Assembly: GCA_900548795.1 (NCBI GenBank)
Contig: URLT01000006.1
Span: forward strand, 1-36,226
Direction of reading: 5' to 3'
Origin: an uncultured Eubacteriales bacterium
Lineage (GTDB): Bacteria > Bacillota > Clostridia > Oscillospirales > Oscillospiraceae
DNA length: 36,226 nucleotides
Under the pieces are notes generated by a model. It was not told the DNA's origin and searched no databases. It saw only the letters and a program-made list of their open reading frames with translations. The translations under genes and the position numbers were made by a program. Positions within the stretch are counted from its first letter, which is position 1; every line of letters begins with the position of its first letter. This document shows positions 8,141 to 15,760 of this stretch, piece after piece.

Positions 8141-8745
8141 GGCTCTTCTCCCATCGCGTAGATCCGTTGCAACAGCTCGGCCGAGCGCAGCGTCAGCTCC
8201 TCCGGCGTGGCCTTTGCGGCGGCATACTCCGGGAAATACGCCTCGCCGAAGCGCAGAAGGATCGGGCTGAAGAGGTGTTTTTTTGTCGAAACATAGATCG
8301 GCACGACCGGCACCTTGGCACGGTTGGCCATCAGCAGCGCGCCGCTGTGCGCCTCGGCCTTCTTGCCCTTGCGCACGCGCGTGCCCTCCGGGAAGATGAG
8401 CACGCGGTTGCCCTCGCGCAGCGTCTTGAGCGTGGTCTGCACGGCCTTAAGATCCGTGCCGCCGCGGTCGACCGGGAACGCGCCGAGCTTGCGATAGAGC
8501 CAGCCCAGAACCGGGAGCTTCATCAGCTCCTGCTTGGCCATGATGCGCGGCAGACGCGACAGCTTGCCGTAGACGATGACCCAGACGGGGTCTGAGAAGC
8601 TGCTGTGGTTGCAGCAGAGCATACACGGTCCTTCGGGGATCGTTTCGCGGCCGCGCACCCGGATGACCGGGTGCAGAATGCGCAGCCAGACGGTCAGAAA
8701 CGCTCTCAAAATGCGGTATGTACGCTGGGAAAACATCTCGTTCAT
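8137..8745 (-). CDS. plsC: 1-acyl-sn-glycerol-3-phosphate acyltransferase (PlsC family)
   Basis: A 202-residue membrane-associated acyltransferase that adds the second acyl chain to lysophosphatidic acid, giving phosphatidic acid for phospholipid synthesis. The catalytic HX4D motif is NHSSFSD (His47, Asp52), and the glycerol-phosphate-binding motif is FPEGTR at 118-123. A hydrophobic stretch precedes the first motif. The ATG overlaps the cmk stop as ATGA, and its own stop overlaps the GTG of ispH/rpsA, so the three genes are translationally coupled. Acyl-chain specificity cannot be inferred. The cmk-plsC-ispH order is a familiar clostridial arrangement. Confidence 0.93.
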   Translation of the reverse strand: MNEMFSQRTYRILRAFLTVWLRILHPVIRVRGRETIPEGPCMLCCNHSSFSDPVWVIVYGKLSRLPRIMAKQELMKLPVLGWLYRKLGAFPVDRGGTDLKAVQTTLKTLREGNRVLIFPEGTRVRKGKKAEAHSGALLMANRAKVPVVPIYVSTKKHLFSPILLRFGEAYFPEYAAAKATPEELTLRSAELLQRIYAMGEEP

Positions 8746-9407
8746 TGCAGTTTCCCCCGGATCGTGTTCAGAATTGCCTGCACGTTCTCCTCAAGCGTCT
8801 GATCGGAGCTGTCGATCACAACGGCGTCCTGCGCCGGGCGCAGGGGCGCGATCGCCCGGTGAGAGTCGCGGTAGTCGCGCTCCTTCATGTCGGCGAGCAC
8901 CTGCTCATAGGTGTCCTGCGCTCCGCGCTGCTGCAGCTCCAAAAAGCGCCGGCGGGCACGCACCTCCGCCGAGGCCGTCAGAAAGATCTTCACGTCGGCG
9001 TCCGGCAGAACGACCGTTCCGATGTCGCGCCCGTCCATGATGACGTTGTGCTCACGGGCGACGCGCCTCTGCGTCTCCATCAGGAAGGCGCGCACGCAGG
9101 GCAGAGCAGCGACCTTCGAGGCGGCGTCCGAAACGGCGGGCGTGCGGATCTCGGCAGAGACGTCCTCCCCGCTGAGCAGCATGTGCTGCACGCCGTCCTC
9201 CCAGCGCAGCTCCAGCTCCACCGACGGCAGCAGCGCCTCGACGCCTGCGGCGTCCTCCGGCGCAAGACCGGCGCGGAGCGCCGCATAGCCGACCGTGCGA
9301 TAGATCGCGCCGGTGTCCACGTAAACATAGCCCAGCGCTTTCGCCGCAGCCTTCGCCATCGTACTCTTCCCTGCTCCGGCAGGGCCGTCAATCGCAACGC
9401 TAATCAA
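8742..9407 (-). CDS. cmk: Cytidylate kinase
   Basis: A 221-residue P-loop kinase that phosphorylates CMP and dCMP to the diphosphates, the normal family length. The Walker A motif GPAGAGKST is at the N-terminus, followed by VDTGAIYR, the NMP-binding segment, and DGRDIGTVVLPDAD, a Cmk hallmark. The start is a TTG (9405-9407): it gives the family-typical N-terminus (M)ISVAIDGPAGAGKST and sits behind GGGAGG. The upstream ATG in the same frame would add 23 residues across the promoter. It is the first gene of its unit, directly behind a TATAAT promoter at 9448-9476. Confidence 0.95.
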   Translation of the reverse strand: MISVAIDGPAGAGKSTMAKAAAKALGYVYVDTGAIYRTVGYAALRAGLAPEDAAGVEALLPSVELELRWEDGVQHMLLSGEDVSAEIRTPAVSDAASKVAALPCVRAFLMETQRRVAREHNVIMDGRDIGTVVLPDADVKIFLTASAEVRARRRFLELQQRGAQDTYEQVLADMKERDYRDSHRAIAPLRPAQDAVVIDSSDQTLEENVQAILNTIRGKLQ

Positions 9408-9447
9408 ATCCCGTTGTCCTCCCAGTGTTATGTAACAATTATTTGAT

Positions 9448-9476
9448 ATTATACAACATTTTTCGTGAAAAAGCAA
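9448..9476 (-). promoter_or_regulatory. SigA-type promoter for cmk-plsC-ispH/rpsA
   Basis: A consensus TATAAT (9448-9453) lies 17 bp downstream of TTGCTT (9471-9476) on the minus strand. The leader is about 33 nt and contains the short inverted repeat TGTTA-TG-TAACA (9426-9437) just before the ribosome-binding site, a possible operator or chance palindrome. The promoter begins right at the end of the upstream flavoprotein gene. Confidence 0.65.
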
Positions 9477-9482
9477 GCGGTT

Positions 9483-10724
9483 TCAGCCGTTTTGCAGCGT
9501 TTTCGCGCAGGAAATTGCTGCCGCATACGCCGTTGCCCACGCGATCTGCAGGTTAAAGCCGCCGGTATAGGCGTCGCAGTCGAGGAGCTCCCCGGCAAAA
9601 TACAGCCCGCGCACGAGCTTGGACTCCATCGTTTTCGGGTCGACCTCGCGGACGCTCACCCCGCCGCGCGTGATGATCGCCTCCTCGACCGGCCGCAGGC
9701 CGGTAATGCGGATCGGAAAGGCCTTCGTCAGCCGCAGCAGCGTCTGACGCTTTTCGCGCGTGAGCGCGTTCGCCTTTTGCATCGGCTCGATCCCGGCCGC
9801 CTCGAGCAGCACGGGGATCATCGCGCGGGGATACAGATCCGCCAGCGCGTTTTCCATCGACCGATTGCAATACTGCTTCAGGTCGCGCAGCATCCGCGCC
9901 TCGAGCCGCTCGGCGTCCAGCGCGGGCTTCAGATCCAGCTCGACGGTGTAGCGTTCGCCGGGTCTGAAATGCGCCGAGGCCGACAGCACGGTCGGGCCGG
10001 AGAGGCCGAAATGCGTGAACAGCAGCTCGCCGAAGTCGCGGTAGACCGCCTTGCCGCCTCCGTCGCGCAGGGTCAGCCCGGTGTTGCGCAGCGAAAGTCC
10101 CTGCAAGGCCGTGACCGACGGCGCTTCCATCGGCACGAGAGAGCCGCTCTGCGGCTCAACGGTGTGCCCGAGCGCTTCGGCCATGCGGTAGCCGTCTCCG
10201 GTCGAGCCGGTCAGCGGATAGGAACGGCCGCCAGTCGCCAGCAGCACCTGCCGGCAGGAGATCAAGCCGTCGGCGGTCTTCACGGCGCAGACCGCGCCGT
10301 CCTTCGTCAGAATTTCGGTCGCACACGTATGCCGCCGCTCAACGCCGCCGCAGCGCAGCGCGCGCTCGAGCGCCTGCAAAACGTCGCCCGAGCGGTCGGA
10401 CTGCGGAAATACGCGGTTGCCGCGCTCGACCTTGAGCGGGCAGCCGTTCTCCTCAAAAAACGCCATGGCAGCCTCCGGCGGGAAGCGAACCATGCAGCCA
10501 TAGAGGAAGCGCCCGTTGCGGGGCACGTTTTTCAAAACCGTCTCGGCGCCGCACGCATTGGTAACGTTGCACCGCCCCTTCCCGGTGATGAGCAGCTTTT
10601 TGCCGTTGCGGTCATTTTTTTCCAGCAGCAGCACGCGCAGTCCGTTCGCCGATGCCACGGCTGCCGCCATAAGCCCCGCCGCGCCGCCGCCGACGATCAC
10701 GAGATCATTCGTCAGCCTTTTCAT
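9483..10724 (-). CDS. NAD(P)/FAD-dependent oxidoreductase (HI0933/BaiN-like flavoprotein)
   Basis: A 413-residue flavoprotein. The N-terminus has the FAD-binding Rossmann motif VGGGAAGLMAAA, followed by the family hallmark LITGKGRCNVTN near residue 50. The C-terminus closes the FAD site with GLYFAGELLDCDAYTGGFN. Proteins of this family are widespread with mostly unassigned substrates; BaiN of bile-acid-converting clostridia belongs here, but nothing in this context suggests bile-acid metabolism. The ATG of MKRLTND overlaps the upstream RpiR gene by 20 nt and has only a weak ribosome-binding site, so coupled translation is likely. It is the last gene of the scpA unit, and its stop lies next to the cmk promoter. 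Confidence 0.9.
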   Translation of the reverse strand: MKRLTNDLVIVGGGAAGLMAAAVASANGLRVLLLEKNDRNGKKLLITGKGRCNVTNACGAETVLKNVPRNGRFLYGCMVRFPPEAAMAFFEENGCPLKVERGNRVFPQSDRSGDVLQALERALRCGGVERRHTCATEILTKDGAVCAVKTADGLISCRQVLLATGGRSYPLTGSTGDGYRMAEALGHTVEPQSGSLVPMEAPSVTALQGLSLRNTGLTLRDGGGKAVYRDFGELLFTHFGLSGPTVLSASAHFRPGERYTVELDLKPALDAERLEARMLRDLKQYCNRSMENALADLYPRAMIPVLLEAAGIEPMQKANALTREKRQTLLRLTKAFPIRITGLRPVEEAIITRGGVSVREVDPKTMESKLVRGLYFAGELLDCDAYTGGFNLQIAWATAYAAAISCAKTLQNG

Positions 10725-11568
10725 ACACTTGATACCTGTCCCATATTTCCTCCAGCCGGTCAAAGGTCGCGGCCGTCTCGGTGCGCCGTCTCGACGCGAC
10801 AGCCGCAATGAGCGCGTTGAGCACGCTCATGGCCGCGACCTGCGAGTCGGCCAGCGAGACCATGTCGCTTTTTGCGCAGAGCAGCTCATCGGCATATTCG
10901 GCTATCGGCGCGGTCGGCCGGTCGGTCAGGGCGATCGTATGCGCCCCGGCATCCTTGGCATAGGACATGGAGCGAATGGCGACATTGCTGTAGCGCGGGA
11001 AGCTGATGCCGAGCATCACGTCCCCGGCGGAGATGCGGATGATCTGCCCGTAAAGCTCGCTTGCGGAATCCGTCGTGAGCAGACGCACATCGTCGAACAT
11101 ATAATTCAGATAATAGCTCAAAAACTGCGCCAGCGCCGCCGAGGCACGCACGCCCAGAATATAGATCCGCCTTGCGCGCAGGATGGCCTCGACCGCGTTT
11201 TCAAACGCCGCCTCGTCGACCTCCTCGAGCGTCGTGCGGATGCGGTCGACGTCGTCCTGCAGAACCTTTTGCAGCAGCGCGCTGCGCGGCATCCGCTCGG
11301 CGTCGACCTCCATGCGCTGCGAGGCCGTGAGCCGATTGAGCACGACCTCCTGAAGCGCCTGCTGAAGCTCCGGATAGCCGTCAAAGCCGAGCGCAGAGGC
11401 AAAGCGCACCACCGTCGACTCCGACGTCTGAACGCTTTTCCCCAGCACGGCCGCCGTCTGGAACGCCGCCTTGTCATAGGTCTGTAGGATGTACTCGGCA
11501 ATGCGCCGCTGCCCCTTTGAAAACCCGGGCATTTGGTTTTGTATTCGTGTCAAAACGTCCGCGCTCAT
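10705..11568 (-). CDS. RpiR/MurR-family transcriptional regulator
   Basis: A 287-residue regulator with an N-terminal helix-turn-helix (about 1-75; SESTVVRFASALGFDGYPEL is the typical recognition segment) and a C-terminal SIS sugar-phosphate-binding domain (about 125-255) with IYILGVRASAALAQ and the stretch after GISFPRYS. Family members sense phosphosugars such as N-acetylmuramate 6-phosphate, glucosamine 6-phosphate or ribose 5-phosphate. The ATG overlaps the rluB stop as ATGA and follows GGAGG; the longer open frame upstream is rluB sequence out of frame. Placement in an envelope and segregation unit with a DD-carboxypeptidase makes a cell-wall sugar ligand conceivable, but this is inference. 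Confidence 0.92.
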   Translation of the reverse strand: MSADVLTRIQNQMPGFSKGQRRIAEYILQTYDKAAFQTAAVLGKSVQTSESTVVRFASALGFDGYPELQQALQEVVLNRLTASQRMEVDAERMPRSALLQKVLQDDVDRIRTTLEEVDEAAFENAVEAILRARRIYILGVRASAALAQFLSYYLNYMFDDVRLLTTDSASELYGQIIRISAGDVMLGISFPRYSNVAIRSMSYAKDAGAHTIALTDRPTAPIAEYADELLCAKSDMVSLADSQVAAMSVLNALIAAVASRRRTETAATFDRLEEIWDRYQVYEKADE

Positions 11569-12281
11569 TGCATTCCGGCCTCCTTTTTCAGCTCTGAAAG
11601 CTCCTCCTGCGTCAAATAACGCCATTTCCCGACACCCAGTGCGCCGAGCGACAGGCTGCCCTCGCGCACCCGGCACAGCCGGAGCACCCGCACCCCGGCC
11701 GCCTCGCACATTCGCCGGATCTGGCGGTTCCTGCCCTCGGAGATCGTGATCTCGTAGGCCGCTTTTCTGTCGTTTTTTCGCAAAAGACGCACCGCCGGGG
11801 GATCGATCGGCCGGCCGTCGAGCACAATGGGACGCTCGAGCAGCGCCGCCGTGCGCTCGTCCGCGCCGGATACCGTCACCTCGTAGGTCTTCGCGATGCC
11901 GCCGCGCGGATGCATCAGGCTGTCGGCCAGCGCGCCGTCGTTTGTGAAAAGCAGCAGCCCCTCCGACGCGCAGTCCAGCCGGCCGACCGGGTAGACCCGG
12001 CAGCCGCAGTCGACGAGCTGCGCGGCGGTTTTTCTGCCCAGCTCATCATGCATCGTGGTCACATAGCCGCGCGGCTTATAGAGCATCAGCGTCACGGGGG
12101 CGTCCTGCTCGGGCAGCGGCCGGCCGTCGAGCAGGATCCGGTCGCGCGACGCGTCCGCGCTGTCGCCGAGTGCGGCGAGCTTCCCGTTCACGCGCACGCG
12201 GCCGTCGGCGATCAGCTTCTCGCAGGCTCTACGGGACGCCACGCCCCGTGCAGCCAGTATTTTTTGAAGACGTTCCATCAT
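11565..12281 (-). CDS. rluB: Ribosomal large-subunit pseudouridine synthase (RsuA/RluB family)
   Basis: A 238-residue rRNA-modifying enzyme. An N-terminal S4 RNA-binding domain (ERLQKILAARGVASRRACE) precedes the synthase domain with the catalytic motif GRLD (Asp103) in VGRLDCASEGLLLFTNDG. The family usually has Thr where this one has Ser, a mild variation. Gene order after scpA-scpB and a DD-carboxypeptidase matches rluB of endospore formers, where the target is a 23S rRNA uridine. The start is ambiguous between ATG at 12281 and the adjacent ATG at 12278; the Shine-Dalgarno is weak. The gene begins inside the last 53 nt of the carboxypeptidase gene, so translational coupling is likely. Confidence 0.9.
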   Translation of the reverse strand: MMERLQKILAARGVASRRACEKLIADGRVRVNGKLAALGDSADASRDRILLDGRPLPEQDAPVTLMLYKPRGYVTTMHDELGRKTAAQLVDCGCRVYPVGRLDCASEGLLLFTNDGALADSLMHPRGGIAKTYEVTVSGADERTAALLERPIVLDGRPIDPPAVRLLRKNDRKAAYEITISEGRNRQIRRMCEAAGVRVLRLCRVREGSLSLGALGVGKWRYLTQEELSELKKEAGMQ

Positions 12282-13323
12282 AAGCAATTCCGCTTTCTCC
12301 CCAAAGCAGGGGCAGGGTCGCCACGACGCGCTCACCTAAGCGCAGCTCGGCATAACCGGCGTGCGTGCCGGGCGCCCCGGCCTGCATCGCAAGCTGCGGC
12401 CAGCGCACCTCAAAATCCGGGCGTTCGCCGTCGCGCAGGGAGAGCAGCACCGTCTCCCCGGCCAGCAGCGTCGCCGTCTGACCGTTGGCCAGCGGCAGGC
12501 GCGTCACCTCTTCGTTTTTTTCGTAGACCGGCTGCAGCCCGTACAGGCCAAAGCCGTATTCATACAGCGCGGTGTGGTCGTTCCAGTCGTCGCGGTCGCG
12601 CAGGGTCACGGCAATGAGCGTGCGTCCGTTTCGCTGCGCGGCGCTCACGAGCGTCCGCCCGGCCGCAAGCGTATAGCCGGTCTTCACGCCGAGCGCGCCG
12701 TCGAGCGTCCAGAGCAGGCGGTTGTGATTCTGAAAACGGCGCTCACCGACGGTATAGGTCTTGGTCGCGACAATTTCCGAAAAAATCGGATTTTTCAGCG
12801 CCTTTGCCGTCAGAGCAGCCATATCCCGCGCGGTGGAAAAGTGCCGTTCTCCGTCCAGCCCGCTCGGATTTTCAAAATGCGTATGCTCCAGTCTCAACGC
12901 CTCGGCCTCGGCGTTCATCTCGGCCACAAAGGCCGAAACGCTGCCCCCGGCATGAATCGCAAGGGCGACGGCCGCGTCGTTGCCGGAGCTGAGCAGCAGA
13001 CCGTAGAGCAGGTCGCGCACGGTCAGCTTCTCCCCGGCCGTCAGATAGATCGACGTGCCCTCGATGCCCGTCGCCTCGGGCGGGATCGTGACCGTCTCGT
13101 CCGGGTCGCACAGCCGAAGCACCGTCAGCGCGGTCATGATCTTCGTCGTGCTGGCGATCAGCGCGCGCTCGTCGGCATTTTGCTCAAAGAGCACGCTGCC
13201 GGTGTCGGCATCCATCAAAACGGCGCACTGCGCCGAGAGCTGCGGCGCGGCGCACACCGGCAAAATATACAACGCTACGGCAGCAGCAAGGGCTGCTGCC
13301 GTAGCACAAATTCTTCGTTTCAT
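12229..13323 (-). CDS. D-alanyl-D-alanine carboxypeptidase (peptidase S11, DacB/DacF type)
   Basis: A 364-residue secreted penicillin-binding protein that trims the terminal D-Ala of peptidoglycan stem peptides. A signal peptide (MKRRICATAAALAAAV, likely cleavage after VCA or CAA) precedes the S11 domain with all three active-site motifs: STTK (Ser58-Lys61), SGN (113-115) and KTG (214-216). A C-terminal beta-rich domain follows. The extreme C-terminus (YDGTSSKNTGCTGRGVP) lacks the amphipathic membrane-anchor helix common in the family and is encoded in the overlap with rluB. It sits between ytfJ and rluB; spmA and spmB, often found here in spore formers, are absent. A role in spore cortex or vegetative wall is possible. 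Confidence 0.92.
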   Translation of the reverse strand: MKRRICATAAALAAAVALYILPVCAAPQLSAQCAVLMDADTGSVLFEQNADERALIASTTKIMTALTVLRLCDPDETVTIPPEATGIEGTSIYLTAGEKLTVRDLLYGLLLSSGNDAAVALAIHAGGSVSAFVAEMNAEAEALRLEHTHFENPSGLDGERHFSTARDMAALTAKALKNPIFSEIVATKTYTVGERRFQNHNRLLWTLDGALGVKTGYTLAAGRTLVSAAQRNGRTLIAVTLRDRDDWNDHTALYEYGFGLYGLQPVYEKNEEVTRLPLANGQTATLLAGETVLLSLRDGERPDFEVRWPQLAMQAGAPGTHAGYAELRLGERVVATLPLLWGESGIAYDGTSSKNTGCTGRGVP

Positions 13324-13373
13324 TTCGCATCACCCGGGCATAGCTTGCCCGCAGGCGCTGCGGATTATGCGGC

Positions 13374-13757
13374 TCAGTCGATGTCGACCGAGCGTCCCTT
13401 GACCAGATCGCCGATTTTGTCGACCAGAACCGGGAGCTGATCGATGGCACGCTCGACGGCGTTGCTCGCAGGCTCGCCGACGGGCAGAAGCCGCACGCGG
13501 TCGCCCTGAATGACCAGCATCGCAACGGGAACGACCTTGAGGCCGCAGCCCATGCCCGCGCCGGACGGGCCGCTCGCCGCGGTCTTGGAGGGCAGATCTC
13601 CGCCGCCGGAGGCGATGCCCACACTGATCTTTGAAATGGGAACAAGGGTGATGCCGTCGCCCAGCGCGATCGGCGTGCCGACGGACGTGTTCGCGTCGAC
13701 CAGCTCGCGCACCTGACGGATCGAATCGTCCAGAACGTCACTCAGTTTCTTTTCCAT
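13374..13757 (-). CDS. ytfJ: GerW family sporulation protein YtfJ
   Basis: A 127-residue soluble protein of the YtfJ/GerW family. It shows the family pattern: a short helical N-terminus (MEKKLSDVLDDSI), the segment GTPIALGDGITLVPISKISVG, a glycine-rich middle (GIASGGGD, GAGMGCGLKVVPVAMLVI) and a C-terminal helix. In Bacillus the homologue is made in the forespore and affects germination; the biochemical role is not known. The start at MEKKLS gives the family length, whereas the longer frame adds scpB sequence out of frame. It overlaps scpB by 20 nt, so it is coupled to the segregation genes. Its presence suggests a sporulating lineage but does not prove sporulation. Confidence 0.92.
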   Translation of the reverse strand: MEKKLSDVLDDSIRQVRELVDANTSVGTPIALGDGITLVPISKISVGIASGGGDLPSKTAASGPSGAGMGCGLKVVPVAMLVIQGDRVRLLPVGEPASNAVERAIDQLPVLVDKIGDLVKGRSVDID

Positions 13758-14334
13758 GCTCGGTTCCCTCCTCGTTATCGGCCGCCGACTGCCCCTCCTC
13801 GGGCAGCTTAGGCTTGCCGAATTGCATTTTGTCGATCTCGGGCAGGTCGTCCAGCGACGCAAGCCCGAAGGTTCTCAAAAAATCCGCCGTCGTGCGGAAC
13901 AGCGTCGGCCGCCCCGGCACGTTCAGCCTGCCGCATTCCTCGATCAAATGCTTGTTGAGCAGGGCGCCGACGCTGTAGGAGCTGTCGACCCCGCGGATCT
14001 GCTCGATGTACGCGCGCGTGGCAGGCTGATAGTAGGCCACGACCGTCAGCGTCTCGAGCTGCGCGGCCGAGAGCTTGGGCGGTTTTCTGGTCTCGAGCGC
14101 CTTGGTGATATATTCGGACATCTCTCCCGAGGAGCACATCTGCCACGCCTTGTCCAGATGCACCAAACGCACGCCGCGCCGGTCAAAGGACAGGCGGTCG
14201 GCCAGACTCTGCACGGCTCGCTCGACCTCGTCGCGGCCGCAGTCCGTCGCCATGCACAGGCGCTCCGTCTCCACCGGCTCGCCGGCGGCGAACAGGATGG
14301 CCTCCAAAACGCGTTCAAGTTCCGCTTGTTCCAT
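13738..14334 (-). CDS. scpB: Segregation and condensation protein B
   Basis: A 198-residue winged-helix subunit of the SMC-ScpAB condensin, which compacts and separates replicated chromosomes. The N-terminal MEQAELERVLEAILFAAGEP is the family signature, and the second winged helix contains TLTVVAYYQPATRAYIEQIRGVDS, close to the ScpB consensus. The C-terminus is an acidic, low-complexity tail ending EEGTEHGKETE. The ATG is preceded by GGAG at 7 nt and overlaps the end of scpA by 20 nt, as expected for subunits needed in fixed ratio. The smc gene itself is not in the window. Confidence 0.95.
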   Translation of the reverse strand: MEQAELERVLEAILFAAGEPVETERLCMATDCGRDEVERAVQSLADRLSFDRRGVRLVHLDKAWQMCSSGEMSEYITKALETRKPPKLSAAQLETLTVVAYYQPATRAYIEQIRGVDSSYSVGALLNKHLIEECGRLNVPGRPTLFRTTADFLRTFGLASLDDLPEIDKMQFGKPKLPEEGQSAADNEEGTEHGKETE

Positions 14335-15121
14335 CGGAAATCTCCATTCCTCCGTCCGGCATCTTGCAGAAGCGGACGGAAACGTCGTCCTCGCCGTCCT
14401 CGATCTCAATGGAATGCAGACGGCAAAGCTCCAAAACCGCCAAAAACGTCGCGACGATCTCGCTGCGGGAGCGGTTCCCCCTAAAAAGGCTTCGGAATTT
14501 TGAAACGCCGCGCATCAGCAGGCGCTTGAGCACCTCAGCGGCCTTTTTCGTAACGGGATACGGCTCGACGCCGACGATGCCCTGAAAATTCGACACGGGC
14601 GGCGGGAGCTTGCGCTCCGAGCGCTCGGCCATGGCCGCAAAGGCACGCAGCAGATCCTCCGGCTCGTGGCGGTAGCGATAGGTGCGGTCGACCTGATACG
14701 GCTCCTGCGGTTTGGTGAAGAGGTTGCGGCCGATCTCGTTGCGCGGCTCGAGGAAGGCGACCGCTCTGCGGATCTGCTCGTATGCGTCGGCACGCTGGCG
14801 CTCCTCGAGGGAGCGGATCAGCAGCTCCATCTCGCTCATGGCCTCCTCGCGCTCGGCGGCGGAGAGCAGCATTTTCGTCTTGATGAGCATCAGATGCGAC
14901 GCCATCGCGATAAATTCGCTGGCGATTTCCATGTCAAGGCGCTTCATTTCGTCCAGATAGGCAAGATATTGCTCCAAAATCGACGTGATGCTGACGTCTT
15001 GGATCTCTATTTTGTTTTTGCTCAGCAGCAGGAAGATCACGTCCAGCGGGCCGTCAAAGTCCTCCGGCAGCGCGTCCTGCCCGCGGATCACTCCGGTCAG
15101 GTGATAGCTCGGTTCGTCCAT
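14315..15121 (-). CDS. scpA: Segregation and condensation protein A
   Basis: A 268-residue kleisin that bridges the SMC heads and binds ScpB. The N-terminal kleisin motif is clear (EDFDGPLDVIFLLLSKNKIE, then ITSILEQYLAYLD), followed by SEFIAMASHLMLIKTKMLL, a strong ScpA hallmark. The C-terminal winged helix (VATFLAVLELCRLHSIEI) contacts the SMC head. The ATG has a GAGGA ribosome-binding site. It is the first gene of the unit, behind a good extended -10 promoter at 15142-15170. Confidence 0.96.
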   Translation of the reverse strand: MDEPSYHLTGVIRGQDALPEDFDGPLDVIFLLLSKNKIEIQDVSITSILEQYLAYLDEMKRLDMEIASEFIAMASHLMLIKTKMLLSAAEREEAMSEMELLIRSLEERQRADAYEQIRRAVAFLEPRNEIGRNLFTKPQEPYQVDRTYRYRHEPEDLLRAFAAMAERSERKLPPPVSNFQGIVGVEPYPVTKKAAEVLKRLLMRGVSKFRSLFRGNRSRSEIVATFLAVLELCRLHSIEIEDGEDDVSVRFCKMPDGGMEISDGTSGT

Positions 15122-15141
15122 TGCGTCGATTCCTCAAACAA

Positions 15142-15170
15142 ATTATACCATTTTCCGACGCCCTGCGCAA
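15142..15170 (-). promoter_or_regulatory. Extended -10 promoter for the scpA-scpB-ytfJ unit
   Basis: TTGCGC (15165-15170), a 17-bp spacer and TGGTATAAT (hexamer 15142-15147, with the TGN extension) lie on the minus strand in the 60-nt gap between engB's stop and scpA. The leader would be about 15 nt to the ATG. Confidence 0.7.
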
Positions 15171-15181
15171 GGGAAAATCGG

Positions 15182-15760
15182 TCAGGCGTTCAGAATTGCG
15201 CCGACCAGCTCAGCGCGTCCCGTCCCCTTCTCGGCCGAGAAGGGGATCAGCCGCGTTTCGTCGGAAAGCGACAGCTCCCGGCGGATGAGCGCCATATTCG
15301 GCTCGATCTCGCGCGGCTTGAGCTTGTCGAGCTTGTTCGCGACCACCACGAACGGGCAGCCGGTCGAGCGGAAGAGCTGCGCCATCACAACGTCGAGCTT
15401 CGTCGGCGCGTGACGCGCGTCGACGATCATCACGCCCAGCGCAAGCGCCTCCGGCTCGGCAAAATAGCGCTCCATCAGGCGCCCCCAGCGGTTTTTCTCG
15501 GCCTCGGAGACCTGCGCGTAGCCGTAGCCCGGCAGATCGACGAGGTAGGCCGCGCCGTCGACCCTGAAATAGTTGATGTGGATCGTTTTTCCGGGCTTTT
15601 GGCCGACGCGGGCAAAGTTTTTGCGCTGCAATACGCAGTTCAGCACCGACGACTTGCCGACGTTGGACTTCCCGGCAAAGGCGATCTGCTTCAGACCGTC
15701 GTGCAGAAAGTCCGACGGGCTCGCGGCCGAGCGGATGAATTCGACCTTCTGTAAGTTCAT
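15182..15760 (-). CDS. engB: Ribosome biogenesis GTPase EngB (YsxC/YihA)
   Basis: A 192-residue TrmE-Era-EngA-EngB-superfamily GTPase required for late 50S subunit assembly. G1 is GKSNVGKSS (30-38), G3 is DLPGYGYA, G4 is NKLDKLK and G5 lies around PFSAEKGTG. The length is normal for the family. The ATG overlaps the lon stop as ATGA, the common lon-engB arrangement in Firmicutes. Its stop is followed within 60 nt by the scpA promoter, and no clear terminator was seen between. Confidence 0.96.
   Translation of the reverse strand: MNLQKVEFIRSAASPSDFLHDGLKQIAFAGKSNVGKSSVLNCVLQRKNFARVGQKPGKTIHINYFRVDGAAYLVDLPGYGYAQVSEAEKNRWGRLMERYFAEPEALALGVMIVDARHAPTKLDVVMAQLFRSTGCPFVVVANKLDKLKPREIEPNMALIRRELSLSDETRLIPFSAEKGTGRAELVGAILNA

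Noticed and set aside
9408..9476. Upstream ATG start for cmk at 9476
   Set aside because: It would place the start inside the -35 box of the TATAAT promoter and give a non-family extension. The TTG at 9405-9407 has a GGAGG and family-typical N-terminus.
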